Source: Platerodrilus igneus (Eukaryota; Arthropoda; Insecta; Coleoptera; Lycidae). From it: a DNA stretch of 64,000 nt. The stretch spans positions 19,222 through 83,221 of the forward strand of contig JARFIW010000110.1 in NCBI GenBank assembly GCA_036346225.1. The letters run 5' to 3'. A model generated the notes under the pieces. That model did not search any database, was not told where the DNA came from, and worked only from the letters and a program-made list of their open reading frames with translations. Below, piece after piece: positions 31,735-44,160 of this stretch (position 1 is the first letter of the stretch; each line of letters starts with the position of its first letter). A program made the translations under genes and the position numbers.

Positions 31735-32110
31735 AGTCTAGTTTTTTGAGCCAAGATTATATAAAACATAACGACTGGGTGACAAGGAATATTCATGGTA
31801 TTTCTTGGGATGAATCTTCAACAGCTGGAATGGTGTCATCATATAGAGCGCTTTATTGAAGCAAATTATCAGACCCGGTAAAGAAGTTTAAGTGAAGGGT
31901 CTAGAAAAGAAGAAATGGATTGAAACCTATCTAATGCAAAACGTTGTAACTGATATGCTTGCACTAGGTTGTCCTAAGCTATCGAAGTTAAAAAAATCAG
32001 CAGTCGTTTACTATGTAATATCCATTGTTATAGACACAGCAATAATAGTCTGCAATGTGCAAAACAAAATACCTTGTTATTAAAAGAATGGTTTAATAAT
32101 AATAAAAAAC
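31735..32110 (+). pseudogene. 3' part of the outer copy of the small terminal Polinton gene
   Basis: Directly after the right end of the inner Polinton, this sequence resumes the gene left off at 6367. It is the inverted counterpart of 30792-30413 (VKGLEKKKWIETYLMQNVVT, then LGCPKLSKL). It has further stops, frame changes and a rearranged 3' part. Together with 6242-6367 it proves the site was one continuous gene before insertion. Confidence 0.85.
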
Positions 32111-32657
32111 AATAGAAAGATTGTGTCTGTATTATTGTAGTCAGTAAGAAATTTTTAATGCTGATGTCTGCAGAAAAAAACTATTAATCTCAGTCAGCAC
32201 GAATGGGACTCTCAACCCTGAAAGCAATTATAATTGATCAACGTAATAGCTTTTTACTGGTTTTACAACATTTAACAAATTGTACAGATATTTCGAAATT
32301 TGCCAAAGACAGACAGACTGATTGCACCAATTTCTCATTCTCGCTTTTAAAAAATAACAAGTAGTTATTAAATCGCGAACACAGTTATCTGCAAGAAATA
32401 TAAACGGGGAAATTTATGATATGCTCCAACTTCAAAAACTAGAAATAAATCTATTGAAATATATGCTATGAGTTATTTACTGGTTACTGGTTTCCCAATG
32501 TACAGATATCTCGAAATTTTTCAAAGACAGACAGACTGATTGCATCAATTTTTCATTCTCGCTTTTAAAGAATAACAAGTAGTTATTAAATCGGGAGTAA
32601 TGTGAAATGAAACACACAATGTATTTTTCTTTATTGTAATTTATAAAATAAATATAC

Positions 32658-32702
<45 letters not shown>

Positions 32703-34079
32703 ATGTTATGTACTCTAGAATAAACATACTATAATTCACTTAAGTTGTTTATATCTTCGTTTTCTAAATGAGCAAGCATCCCAAATATAAAGAACAGTTC
32801 TAACTCACTCCAACTCTGAATGGTAAAATATTGCTTTATTGGTTCTATGCGGGCTGTCTTCTTCATCTTCTTCATGTTCACTAAAAAAGATTCAGATAAA
32901 GATTAGATCAAGTAAATGCGTTAAGAAAATTAAATCTATATTAAGCCAACGAATACATACTGTGTATTGGTGTCATCAGACCGTACGTTGCATTTGGTGG
33001 ATCTGCTCACGGAGCCAACGATTTTTCCAGCACTTCATTCGGATTGACTATAAACTACTCAATAATTTTAACCCAACCACTATCATTATTTTTTCCTGAC
33101 AAGGGCAAATTTAAAAATAGTTTTCAGTTTTGATAAGTTTTATAGAACACAACTACAACTTGACAATAAAAATTGAGCGATTATCACACATATATCTTGA
33201 ATATATAAAGATTATAAACGACAAGAACAGCAGAAAATTCAACCCATGTCAGCAAGAATTTAATGCTAAGGTATTGTCTAGATAGCAATTGTAGAAATAT
33301 GAAATCTGCAGAAAAATTTAATAAACCCAGTCATGTATAAATTTAATGCTGACGTCCGCAGAAAAATAAAATACATGTATTCAGCAAGAAATTTAATGCT
33401 AACATCAGAGAATAATAAATAAACCCATTCAGTCAGCATGAATGGGACTCCAAACCCTAAAAGTAATTATAATTGATCAACGCAATCTAAGATTAGCTGG
33501 TTACTAGTTTCCCATAGATTTTAAACACATTATTATACCATATTTAAAATATTTACTTTTTCAGTACAACTGAAAGAACTTAACTTTTATACATTTTAAT
33601 TGAATATATTAAAGAATACTCGATATCATAGACTTTTCTATTGTCTAATTTGTAGTACTTTATTACAAAAAATTACATACGACAGCGTTTTTTTTCTTTG
33701 TCAACGAAAGCCTAGTCTATTGACTTCTTCAGCATTCGCATTTCCATAGTTACGTACTGAAGCCAACTCTGCAATTTTTTAGATTATATGCATTTCTAAT
33801 TTCAATCGCAAAAAATTAAAGCATCATTTCGAAATATGCACTCAGATTAAAAGTCAAAAATTGTTTTACACCGTTCTGTAAACTGAGATTAAATCCATCT
33901 AATCCAAGATTAAATTAAACTGTCAATTTTGTAGGTTTAATAGTTTACTCTCATGCAATGTGGGAATGAAACGGCAACAAAGGCGATCTTGTACTTATCA
34001 TAAATAATATGATTTTAATATCTTGCTTTAAAACAAAAATAGAATGCCGTTTTCTGGTTGTGATTAGGTACACAAATTT
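32111..34079. repeat. Non-coding debris with dispersed short repeats and a (TA)n tract
   Basis: No gene. A block CAGATATTTCGAAATTTGCC with AAGACAGACAGACTGATTGC occurs at about 32285-32375 and again at about 32505-32600. A different block, CAGCATGAATGGGACTC with AATTATAATTGATCAACG, occurs near 32195 and 33430. AGAATTTAATGCTAA-type sequences repeat between 33240 and 33410. A TA microsatellite lies at about 32655-32702. This is probably the decayed interior of the outer Polinton plus unrelated repeats. Confidence 0.6.
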
Positions 34080-35454
34080 TTGAAACTAGTATTAAAAAAA
34101 CATTCTGCAGTTTTATCCTAGAATTAACATCGTGTAATTTAATTTATTGTAAGCTATATTGCAGTACCTTGACTATGAATGAATTCCTGACGATGCATGC
34201 ATGGCTCGTGTAATGAACTTTGTTATCAAAATAAAATACAAACTGCTTTCAATGTAAACGCAATTACACATCTATATATATATATATGTTATTTTGAATC
34301 TAATTAAATGTATAAAAGTTATTTTTTTTCAGTTTTACTGAAAAGTAAATTATGTCGTCAATAATCTAAAACTTATTCAATATTACTGTATTAGTTAAAG
34401 ACCATTTGCATCGCATTACTTTAAACGACGTTTAACTAATCTAGGTTTTTTATTTTACTCTATGCCTTTGTTGAATTTTAAAAAAATTATTTTAAACCTC
34501 CGTCATGAGTTAGTTTTACTACGTGCTATAATTAATCCTACACCTGATGAAAAATAAGAGTTGTTTTAAACAAAGTTTTATAGAAAATGCCATGCGTTGC
34601 ACAAAATTACGATTTTCATATTCCATTTACAAGATGGCATGAATATCAACTTCTACAAGAAACGCAACATCAGATTAATAGATTCTATTTTTTGGCTAAA
34701 TTTTCACTTAAACAAAATGGGAGTATTTTAATATTTTCTATGCAATATAGGTTAATTGCGAGATTGTTGAGCTTCTTAATTTTTTATTTCTTTTAATGCA
34801 ATTGGAAACGAATGTGATTGTAGCGTAATACTGAATAAAAAAAGATACAATGTTGATCGTTATCGGTATTTTTGCTGAGAGCATCATTATTTTTGCTTAC
34901 ATACTGTTATTCATTAGAATAATTAGATAGCTGAATATATAAAATTTTCATTTGCAATTTTTTTCAAAAAACGATGCAAATTTGTAATTTTTTTTTCTAA
35001 AGTGTCAGTACTGTTTCAATACTGAAATGAATAAAAAAAACAGTATGTAAGCAAAAATAATGGTGCTCTTAGCAACATAACGAATTTGGTTCATTGTCTG
35101 AAAAATTGCAAATATGCATTTTTTATAGTTATCATGCAAGATATCGAAATTGCTTTATTTTCTGAAAAAATTGCAAATGTCTAATTTTATAGCTATTTAC
35201 CTTAGGTCATGAATCAAAACGTAAATAAAGATGATTTTAACAACTGCTTCCAAAAGCAATTCTCTATGCAATTATTTTGATTGCAATTTTGCATTATTCT
35301 GAAACTTGCTTATTAAACTTTTACAGTAGTGTTTTTGCTTACATCAGAACATATTTATGTATAAATAGTCAATAAATTTCTACAGATATTAATTATAAAG
35401 TAATTTAGTTAGTGACCGAAGTTAGTAGTGATATTTTAAAGCTAACAGTGAAAT

Positions 35455-35835
35455 GTTACACTCGAAGGTAAATATAAACAATCATGATCTGCTTAAAGAG
35501 GGTGTTCAACATTTATTCCCGTTTCGGACTTTATAACTATTTACATTTTTGATTCAGTATTACGCTACAATTCCAATTGCATTAAAAGACAGAATATTAA
35601 TTCTAAATATTTAATGTATTTTGATGTTAATAATTTATATGGGGCTGCAATGTCTGAATATCTTCCATATGGAAAATTTGAATTTTTTAGGTGGCACCAG
35701 TCCAGAAATAGTACGTTTAGACGTACTTAATATTCCCGAAGATTTTGATGTAGGATATATTTTTTAAATGCGATTTACACTACCCAGTATCTTTACATGA
35801 AATTCACAGTGACTTGCCTTTGACACCTGAACATG
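35455..35835 (+). pseudogene. DNA polymerase B fragments with internal deletions
   Basis: Begins with sequence matching 13775-13850, jumps to short matches near 13960-14025, then to 15597-15830 including polymerase motif A (FDVNNLYGAAMSEYL). Stops and single-base shifts are frequent. The joins show deletion of about 1.6 kb of coding sequence. Confidence 0.85.
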
Positions 35836-35994
35836 TAAAATAATAATAATAAATAGACTGTGATTGCTAAATGATTTATTGTTTTTTCATAATTTGTAAA
35901 GATACAGTAATAAAGTAATTATAATATTCTTATGCTGTTTGAGAGTGGATTGTATTTGACTATCTTATCATGAAGTATAAGGCAATGACAAGAT

Positions 35995-36250
35995 GTATTT
36001 GGCAAAACGTTTCTGCTAGTTTCAAATTCTAATCTAATATCGACAGTACCAGATTTTAACGCTCCGTTTTGTCTAGAATAATCTATGACTGCTAATGGCG
36101 CAATACTTCGTAAATCTTCAGGATTAAAAAGTGGTTAATTTTCCTTTTCGTAGTATGATTGCTGAAATTGGGCATACATCTCATATAACAACGCAGTCTG
36201 TTTATTTTCGAACTTCAAATTTAAGTTATCGTACGGGAAAATCGTACGGG
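35995..36250 (-). pseudogene. Major capsid protein C-terminal fragment, second copy
   Basis: The minus strand ends like the inner capsid gene (SGTVDIRLEFETS) but also keeps an upstream block with TALLYEMYAQFQQSYYEK that is absent from the inner copy. It has an in-frame stop and no N-terminal half. Confidence 0.75.
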
Positions 36251-37859
36251 TATGGTCCTAATATATTGCAAGTATTCATCTGATGGATTAACATCTGGTA
36301 TGTAATTAGTGTTTTTTTAATACGTCAGCTGTAACTTTTGGCATAACAGACAAATAAGTTTTTGTTTGTTCACGTGGAAATTTCCTAGTTCATTATGTGA
36401 ATGACAAACAAGTTATTTTTAAACTTTGGTGAAAGGAATCTATAAACCTTCACTTTTAATCTTTGTATTAGTACTAACAAAAAATGGTAGATGGCGATAT
36501 AAAGATAGAAAAGGTTAACTTTCAGAATTAACAAAAATTAAAGCTATTTTAGAGAACTAAATTGTTTCATTTTGCTTTTCATTAATTAATGATTGAAATA
36601 TTTTACCATTTAATGTGAAGTCTATGTAGTACTACCAAGACCAAGTAAAGTTGTAATATAAATTTAATTAATCCAAAAACTCAAATTTAAACATTTACAA
36701 GAATAAATTCTTGCTAGACTCTAATAATGTAAAAACTACATTGCTTTATTTTTGTGAGATGTTGATGTTGAAATTATTACCAAGTACAAATGTACATATT
36801 TTTCATTATCATAATTTATATCAAATTTTTTAAAGATGATGTTTTGTAAATAATTTTAAACTGCAACTTAAAGGAATAGATATTCATTTTGTTCAAGACT
36901 ATGATTATTAGTTGGAATGAATGAGGGTTGATTCTTATTAATTATGAATTTTTTTGAAATGAATGCACAAAAAGGTGTTAGCCTTGTTTTAATCTGTTTA
37001 CAGGTGTAGCAGTGCATCTTTAAAGGTCAATATCGAGCCATAAGATAAGAAAACTTTAAGGATCGTGTTCTCGTGATATTTTTTGTATAGCCGTATTTGA
37101 GTATAGGTTTCCGCATTCGCCTTATACAAAAGACTCAAGTTGGGTCTTCTTAGTATACAAAAATTTGGTGGCGCCATATTCACTATATTTTGGTCGCAGT
37201 CCAACCCCGATCCAAAGCTCATGTTCTACCCAGAGCAAATCGCTCGACTAGCCGACTAGACAAACATTATTAAACAAGACTCTACACCAGATGATTTGGA
37301 ACGAAAACCTCTTTCCACACTTAAATGCACTCACACAAAAAACCACGGCACTCATCTACCAACGTTATCTTGACGGATAAAAGACACAAACAAAACTACC
37401 CGGACAGAAACATTAAAGTACCACCTCTCCTTGGACCGAGGCTCTGCCACGGATACCGATCTCCTGGAATTCCAAGAGCTCTGCTCTTGACTACCAAAAG
37501 CAACAAGATCAAACCATTAAACCGACTTTGAAACGATCCAATCGCCTAATATGTAGAATTTGCATGCTTCTACATATTAGCAACCCTGTCTCTCACAAAT
37601 AATAACCAACAGTAGTAGTATAAGTTAATTTTAAGTAGTAGAATAGGGAATTTCTTTTCTTTTTAACAAACGCTAAATTTTAAGAACTGACACATACCCG
37701 AGGCAAACAATACAGCAAACAAATCCTTTCGTCGGAAAGAACCTAATTTTTTATTTATGTAATAGTTATAAGTTCAAACATGTACAAAATTATACTAATT
37801 CAATCCAACCTTTTAGTAACCTGGGCAAACACAAACACAAATTAACATTTCAAACACAC

Positions 37860-37865
<6 letters not shown>
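36251..37865. other. AT-rich spacer without recognised gene
   Basis: No convincing coding sequence. Small frames at 36998-37222 (-) and 37325-37531 (+) have no family likeness. The only structured feature is a perfect hairpin at 37546-37580, listed separately. Confidence 0.5.
37546..37580. repeat. Perfect 13-bp stem hairpin
   Basis: CTAATATGTAGAA is followed by a 9-base loop (TTTGCATGC) and its exact complement TTCTACATATTAG. It could be a small palindromic element end or an extruding cruciform; no tract of T follows that would suggest a terminator. Confidence 0.7.
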
Positions 37866-37911
<46 letters not shown>

Positions 37912-38137
37912 AACACACAAAACGCCTCTTATGCACTGTGCAAACACAAAACACCATTCACATATTTACATTGCCTTTTCAACATCTGGATTTCCGGCTG
38001 CCGATGGTCCAGACTGATAAGGCAGCATCCGATGAGCGTTCCTCTTTGACGATTGGGATATCCGGCTTCCGATGGGCCTGGTCCTAAAGGGGGAACGTAA
38101 GACGGATACGAACATCACACACAACACACATACACAC

Positions 38138-38194
<57 letters not shown>

Positions 38195-38400
38195 ACTTGA
38201 ACACACGCTTCCATTTTCTTTTCAACATATAGATTTCTGGCTGCCGATGGTCCGGACCGACAAGGCAATGTCCGATGTGCGTTTTTCCTTGACGACTGGG
38301 ATATTCGGTTGCCGATGGTCCTGGTCCTAGAGGGCTTACGTAACATGGACCAACATCACACACAACACATACACACAACCATCTACCCCCCACATACAAA
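37866..38400. repeat. Tandem duplication flanked by (AC)n and (TC)n microsatellites
   Basis: A long (AC)n tract at 37866-37909 is followed by two imperfect copies of a block of about 160 bp (about 37976-38140 and 38218-38375), each starting TTCAACAT and containing GGCTGCCGATGGTCC, separated by (TC)n and (AC)n at about 38142-38195. Apparent frames rich in 'CVCV' or 'RERE' are microsatellite artefacts. Confidence 0.8.
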
Positions 38401-38523
38401 ACACATGATGGTTACTTTCTGTGGGGAAGCCAAGTCTGCTTAAATTTCAGGTAGCAGACTACTGAAACGTTGGAACAAATAAATAAAATAAATAAAAACA
38501 TCTGTATGGTCCGAAGGTTGTAA

Positions 38524-39693
38524 AGTCCGGGAGATGCAACAATTGACCAGCGTACAACGAATAACCGCGGTAAAGTCGGCAAAGGCGTACAGAACCACTC
38601 CCGCGGAAGCGGTCCTGGTGATCAGTAGGACTCTCCCTATCGAATATATCGTTAGAGAGATTAGAGACAGGAGATTAGTAAATACAGGGAAAGGGCGCGA
38701 AATCATCGAAGGTATTAATCTTAGCAATAGGGAAGTTGAAAGAAAAATCGTCGTGTCGGGATTAGGGCACGCGGCCGATATTAAAGGAATCGAGTTTGTC
38801 GAAGGTGATGGGGATGCGACGGGTATCAGAATTTATACGGACGGTTCACGTATGAACGATAGGCGAACAGGCGCGGCGTTTGTCGTGTATAAGCAGGAAA
38901 GGGACGTGTTTCGGTTTCAAACTAAACTTGCGAACTGGAGCACTATCTTCCAGTGCGAATTGGTAGCCATTCGAGAGGCAATCGATTACGTAATAAACCA
39001 TACGGGCAGAGACGAGTATTATATAATCAGTGATAGTAAATAGGCGCTGAGGGGTTTAACAAATATGAACACTTCGACGGACCTCCAAGCGGACGTTTGG
39101 AGGATAGCGCGTACGGCGCTCGAGTTTCGACGCTTAAAGTTCTGTTGGGTTAGGTCGCACAATGGTAACGTAGGGAACGATAGGACTGATGAATTAGCTA
39201 AAGATGCCACGACGGGCGACTTTCGGATAGCACATTCGTCGATACCGAGGTCTCTAATTAAAAGAAAGCTGCGCGAAAAGTCAATCCGACAATGGGAAGA
39301 GAGGTGGAACAACGCTGCCACGGGCAGGTTGACGCACAAATTCATACCGAGCATAGAAGCTAGAGGTAAGATCGCGGTGAAGCTCGATTATAAAATGGTG
39401 CAACTGATAACAGGGCACGGTGCCCTGAAAGCGTATTTACAAGATTCGGTTTAACCGATAATGACCGCTGCGAATGCGGTGAGGGCGCAGAGAGCGCAGA
39501 GCATGTGCTTTTCGACTGTCCACTCGAGGTGGCAAATCGAGGGTTAGCTGATATGAAATTGGCAGTAGTAGGGCTCGCATGGCCAAAGAGCTTAGAGGAA
39601 GTTAGGGAAGTGGCTAGTTATAAGGCGTTCTGGACAGCCTTGAAAGAACTTGTGGGAAGGGCCCCGAGATTGGACGGTGATAACCGCGCGTAA
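38524..39693 (+). pseudogene. 3' fragment of an R1/I-type non-LTR retrotransposon (RNase H and zinc motif)
   Basis: Begins inside the post-RT linker, then an RNase H domain: D in IYTDGSRMND, E in FQCELVAIREA, D in IISDSK (followed by an in-frame TAG at 39042) and the last D in GNDRTDELAKDA. After the RNase H comes the C-terminal region with a CECGEGAESAEHVLFDCPL cysteine-histidine motif after a frameshift near 39450. The endonuclease and RT are missing, as in a 5'-truncated LINE copy, and an A-rich 3' region follows (39775-39845). GC content is higher than in the neighbours. R1 clade is favoured; I or LOA-type is possible. Confidence 0.85.
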
Positions 39694-41036
39694 ATCGGAG
39701 GGGATGGGGGAGGATTGAATATTTTTGATTTTGACTTGGCATGAGAAATGGACATGAACATGTATTACCTATATAAAAAAAATAAACTAAAAAAAAATTT
39801 TTTAAAATTAAAACAAAATTTAAAAAAAAGAAAAAAGATTATAATAATAATTAACTAAAAGCCTTAATATGCGCAACAAATCCCCACACCACTAAAACAA
39901 TTACTGTCTCACCTTAAACGCGCTGAATATCGGGAATAAATCAAAACATAAATAAATAAAACAAACTAAATCAAAAACCGTCATTCATTTAAATCAGTAT
40001 AATAAATAAAGAAAATAAAATAGAGTGAAACCGCGCATCCCCCCAGGACTTAAAAGTGATAGTGATTGTGATTCCCCAGAACGTTTAGTGCATATCCGCC
40101 AGAACTTTAACAGTGCATATCCATTTCCCCTTAGCAATAAGGAATCAATAGACGTAAGAAGACGACCAGATCTTCGGATGCTGGAGAAATTTATATACGA
40201 GATAAGAGTAAAATTGTGGCAGCTGTACTCGCATAAGCATTGATTTGTAGTGATAAGCAGATTTTGAAATATTTTAACATGCACGTTTTATGTGTAATGG
40301 CTTTAGTAGATATAATGCTCATGCGATTGCATCTGATAATTTATTTGGGTGATGCTTTTGCTAATCTATGCACTGTTACATGCTTACGTTTTTAGATGTT
40401 TATTATTTATGTATATACTTATATTTATTTTATATTTATTCATATTTATAATTTATATTTACATTTTATATTTACCTTGCATGTATTATATTATTTCGTG
40501 GTTTGATTTGTATTTGCTGACGTTCTGCCGCCATTTTTGGTGGTATCATTTTTATAGGAACGAAGATTGTAATTGTGAAGATTGTAACTATAATATAAAT
40601 CAGTTAGGGAATGATAGGGAAAGCTAGGGACGAATTTAGGCTAAAGATAAAATAAATTACTTAGATCAAGGAGCACGAATTTGTTAATTTATAAAGTAGG
40701 CAAAATAGCTGGATTCACTATTAAAATATTTGGCGAATGCTTAGAAAATTTGAATCCATTTTAAAATAGCTAGATAGATTTGGATAGTTTTAAGATGACC
40801 CTTCAGGTCGCAGCGGTAAGTAGAGCTAGTGACTGCTATCCGGTATTACGGATCCCTCACTTTTTACTTTTGCTTGTGTCTTGGCGATCTGGCACACTCC
40901 AAATCAACGCTAGGGATACCATTATTTAAACCCTATTTTTAGTTTTAGTTTCTGTTTGTTAGATCTTTATTTAGGACCGATTAACTTTGAAGTTAGATTT
41001 TCATTTGAAGCACGTTTATTTTTCGCGTTTAAACCC
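39694..41036. other. LINE 3' tail and unrecognised spacer
   Basis: First the A-rich 3' untranslated tail of the LINE fragment (to about 39980), then sequence without recognised features. A 72-codon frame at 40025-40243 (starting MKPRIPPGLKSDSDCDSPER) could be a fragment of a retroelement gag or host exon, but I have no family for it. Confidence 0.45.
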
Positions 41037-41066
41037 AATGCAGTACCTTTGGGTGGAGCATTGGGG
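41037..41066 (+). repeat. 30-bp segment shared with the SINE tail
   Basis: CCAATGCAGTACC followed by TTTGGGTGGAGCATTGG matches, apart from one base, the minus strand near 5035-5006 in the SINE tail. Its ends CCAATGC and GCATTGG are self-complementary. It lies immediately upstream of the gypsy pol remnant. Confidence 0.75.
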
Positions 41067-41068
41067 AC

Positions 41069-44000
41069 GTGGCCGCAAGTATAGCGACCCCTTATTCAAA
41101 TTATAATGCCTTACAACTCGTTAAAAAACCCCTCGATAATCTCCCTCACTTACCTATCTCTATTGGTTCTCTAAATGTAATCGCTTTATTGAACACGGGT
41201 TCGTCATGTTCTCTTATAAATAACGAAGGCTTACAGCAATTATCTGAACAAAACATTAAATTTCGGGTTATTCCCGAAAAAACCTTTATTAATCTAGCGG
41301 ACGATATTAAAATATATGTAACTGGTTCCTTTAAATTAAAAATTCGAGTAGAGTCACTTGAACGTAATGTTCCATTTTTAATTGTACTTACGCTAGCTTA
41401 CCCATTTTTACTTGGCGTTGACTTTTGCAAACTTTTTAATTTATCTCTATATTTTCAAGATTTTTCTTGGCAAGCTTCTCTCAAATCAAATTCTTGTGTG
41501 TCTGCTGGTATATCTAATAAAATTTCTCTTACCGATTCCCAGAATAAGATTCTTAACTCTACAATTGACAAATTTCGTAAATTAAACACTTATGAACTTG
41601 GTTGCGTTACTACCGCAACACATATTATCTCTACGGGTGATGCTGTTCCTTTTAAGGAACGTCAATATCCGTTGTCGCCTGCATTACAAAAACATTTGCA
41701 TTCCGAAATAGATAAAATGCTCGAATCTGGTGTCAACTCTCCTTCAAATTCGCCATGGATGTCTCCCGTGTTATTAGTTCGTAAGAAAAATGACGAATGG
41801 CGTGTTTGCTTTGACAGAAGAAAGCTTAACTCTGTAACTGTGGCCGACGCCTATCCTTTACCCCGCACCGATTCTATCTGAAGTCGGCTTTGAAATGCCA
41901 AATTTATCTCATCTATCGATCTTAGATAAGCTTTTTATCAGATCCCTTTTGACTTATCTTTACGTCCAAAAACTGCTTTTTGTGATCCTGGTCGGGGTCT
42001 TTTCGAATATAACTTCTTGCCGTTTGGTCTCTGTAATGCACCGCAAACTTTACAACGTACCATGGATCAAACGTTAGATCCTATCTTACACCAAGAACGT
42101 GCCTTTGTATTTTTAGACGACATATTGGTCATTTCAAGTTCTTTTGAAGAACATATCGCTACACTCAATGAAGTTGCTGAACGCCTAAGTGCAGCAGGTA
42201 TTAAAATAAATTAGAAGTGTCAATTTTGCTGTTCATCTCTTACATTTCTTGGCTTTATTATCGATGGAACTGATCTTCGGGCAGATTCTGCTAAAGTAGA
42301 TGCCATTACCAAATTTAAAACACCAAAGACCGTTACCGAAATTAAACGTTTAGTAGGAATGATTATTTACTATCGCATTTTTCCACCTAATCTTTCAGCT
42401 ATATCTACACCCATTACTGCCTTAATTAAAAATAAAAAAAAAACAGTCAATCTGTTAAATGGAACTCAGAAGCTCAGCAGGCTTTTCAACAAATTAAAAC
42501 AGTAATTACTTCTGCACCTATCTTAATCTCGCCCAATTCTGACGAAAGATTTTATATACAAACCGATCCCTCACTTACTGGTCTAGGCGCAATGTTGTTT
42601 CAAGTAAGCATTGGATTAGAACACCCTATCGCTTATGCTAGTAGTGCTTTAACTTCTGCTGTACAAAAATATTAAGCTATCGAACGTGAATTACTAGGGG
42701 TTATCTTTGGCATTGAAAAATTTAGAGGATATTTTGAAGGTACACATTTTATGGTAATTACCGATTGTGCAGCCCTCACATGGTTGAATAACTTAAAACA
42801 ACCCGCAGGTCGTTTGGCAAGATGGAATTTGCGTATTTCTCAATATACCTTTGACGTTCGGCATAGACCTGGTAAATTAAATATCGTACCTGATGCCTTA
42901 TCTCGTGATGTCGCTTCTCTTAACCTCCCAGATCTAATTCCTGATGCCTGATATCTCGACATGATAAAGAAAGTTTCTGAAAATCCCGATAAATTTTCCA
43001 CCTTCCGTGTAACAAATAATAGATTATATAAATTTGTATTTTCCTTATTTCGCAAAATCTCTAACATCCCTGAATGGAAACTTGTAGTTCCTACCGCAAA
43101 CCGCAGTGAAGTTCTTAAAATGTGTCACGACGACTCTATAGCTGCTCACCTCGGTGTTACAAAAACCTCAGCGAAAATATTTGAATTATATTACTGGCCT
43201 AAATTAAAACAATCTGTCTGCCGCTATATTAGAAACTGTAAAATTTGCGGGCCTCAAAAGAGTTCTCAAGAACCTCGTTCTGGTTTAATGAGTAACTTCA
43301 AACGTGTATCTTATCCCTTTCAATTAGTATCGCTTTAATTATTAGGACCTCTCCCTCGATCAAAAAAAGGTAACCAATATCTTTTAGTCGTCACCGATTG
43401 GTTTTCTAAATTTGATATGGTAAAACATTTAACTAAAGCCACATCTGCCGCTATAATTAAATTTCTAGAACAAAATGTAGTTCTTATCTTTGGTGTCCCT
43501 CAAATTATTCTCTGTGATAATGGGGCGCAATTTATCTCAAAAGATTTTCAAAATTTCGTTAAGAGGTATAAAGTACAAAAAATTTGATTTAACGCAAAAT
43601 ACCATCCCCAGGTAAACCCTACCGAAAGAGTAAATAGAGTCTTAATCCCTGCTATCTCTTCATATATATCGACTAAGACCACACTAAGTGGGATGAAAAT
43701 ATCTTTAAAATCGCTCAAGCTTTGCGTACATTTAAACACGAAGCAACTCCATTCACTCCCTCATTTATTGTTTTTGGAAGATATACGCCAATTGATGGTA
43801 GTTATTACGGTTCAGTTCCAAATGATACTAACGTAATTGAATTTGACGAAAAAGTACGCTGGGACGAAGACCAACAATCATTACCCTCTATCTTCAATGA
43901 CGTTAGAAAAAATGTGTTAAAAGCTTAGAAAAAGAGTAAAGATCATTACAATCTGCGAAAATGAGATATTTCTTTTGCTTTAGGTGAACAGGTCTGGAAA

Positions 44001-44160
44001 AAGAATTATGTATTATCTGATGCTACGAAAAATTCTCTTCGAAATTAGCTCCAAAATTCATTTGATGTGAGGTCACTCGTGTTATTAGTCCATCATCTAT
44101 GAATTCCAAGACACTGAACGAAAACGTCAAGGAAGATGGCATATCAAAAACCTTAAACCA
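41069..44160 (+). pseudogene. Degraded Ty3/gypsy pol (protease, RT, RNase H, integrase)
   Basis: Order of domains: aspartic protease with LLNTGSSCSLIN (the canonical DTG is NTG here), RT start with SPWMSPVLLVRKKNDEWRVC near 41750, RT active site VFLDDILVIS near 42108, RNase H with QTDPSLTGLGAM near 42560 and HRPGKLNIVPDALSR near 42865, integrase zinc region CKICGPQKSS near 43235, and the core with VVTDWFSKFD (43390), LCDNGAQFIS (43510) and a TERVNRV block (43622). Frame breaks occur at about 41880, 42213, 42675, 42950, 43338 and 43587. Gag and LTRs were not found. The catalytic Asp-to-Asn change in protease would by itself inactivate it. Confidence 0.9.

Larger units (their letters stand above)
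34080..36250. mobile_element. Rearranged, deleted Polinton fragments
   Basis: Patches of the inner Polinton reappear in both orientations. 34080-34450 is antisense to the 12540-12760 repeats; about 34490-34670 is antisense to the capsid region near 24010-24260; 34880-35010 is antisense to 8200-8290. In contrast 35400-35835 is sense polymerase sequence with large deletions, and 35845-36250 follows the capsid 3' region in the same orientation. This looks like an internally deleted and inverted copy, either the outer Polinton's interior or a third copy. Confidence 0.75.

Noticed and set aside
38166..38346. Proteins rich in CVCV and RERE
   Set aside because: They are translations of (AC)n and (TC)n microsatellites.
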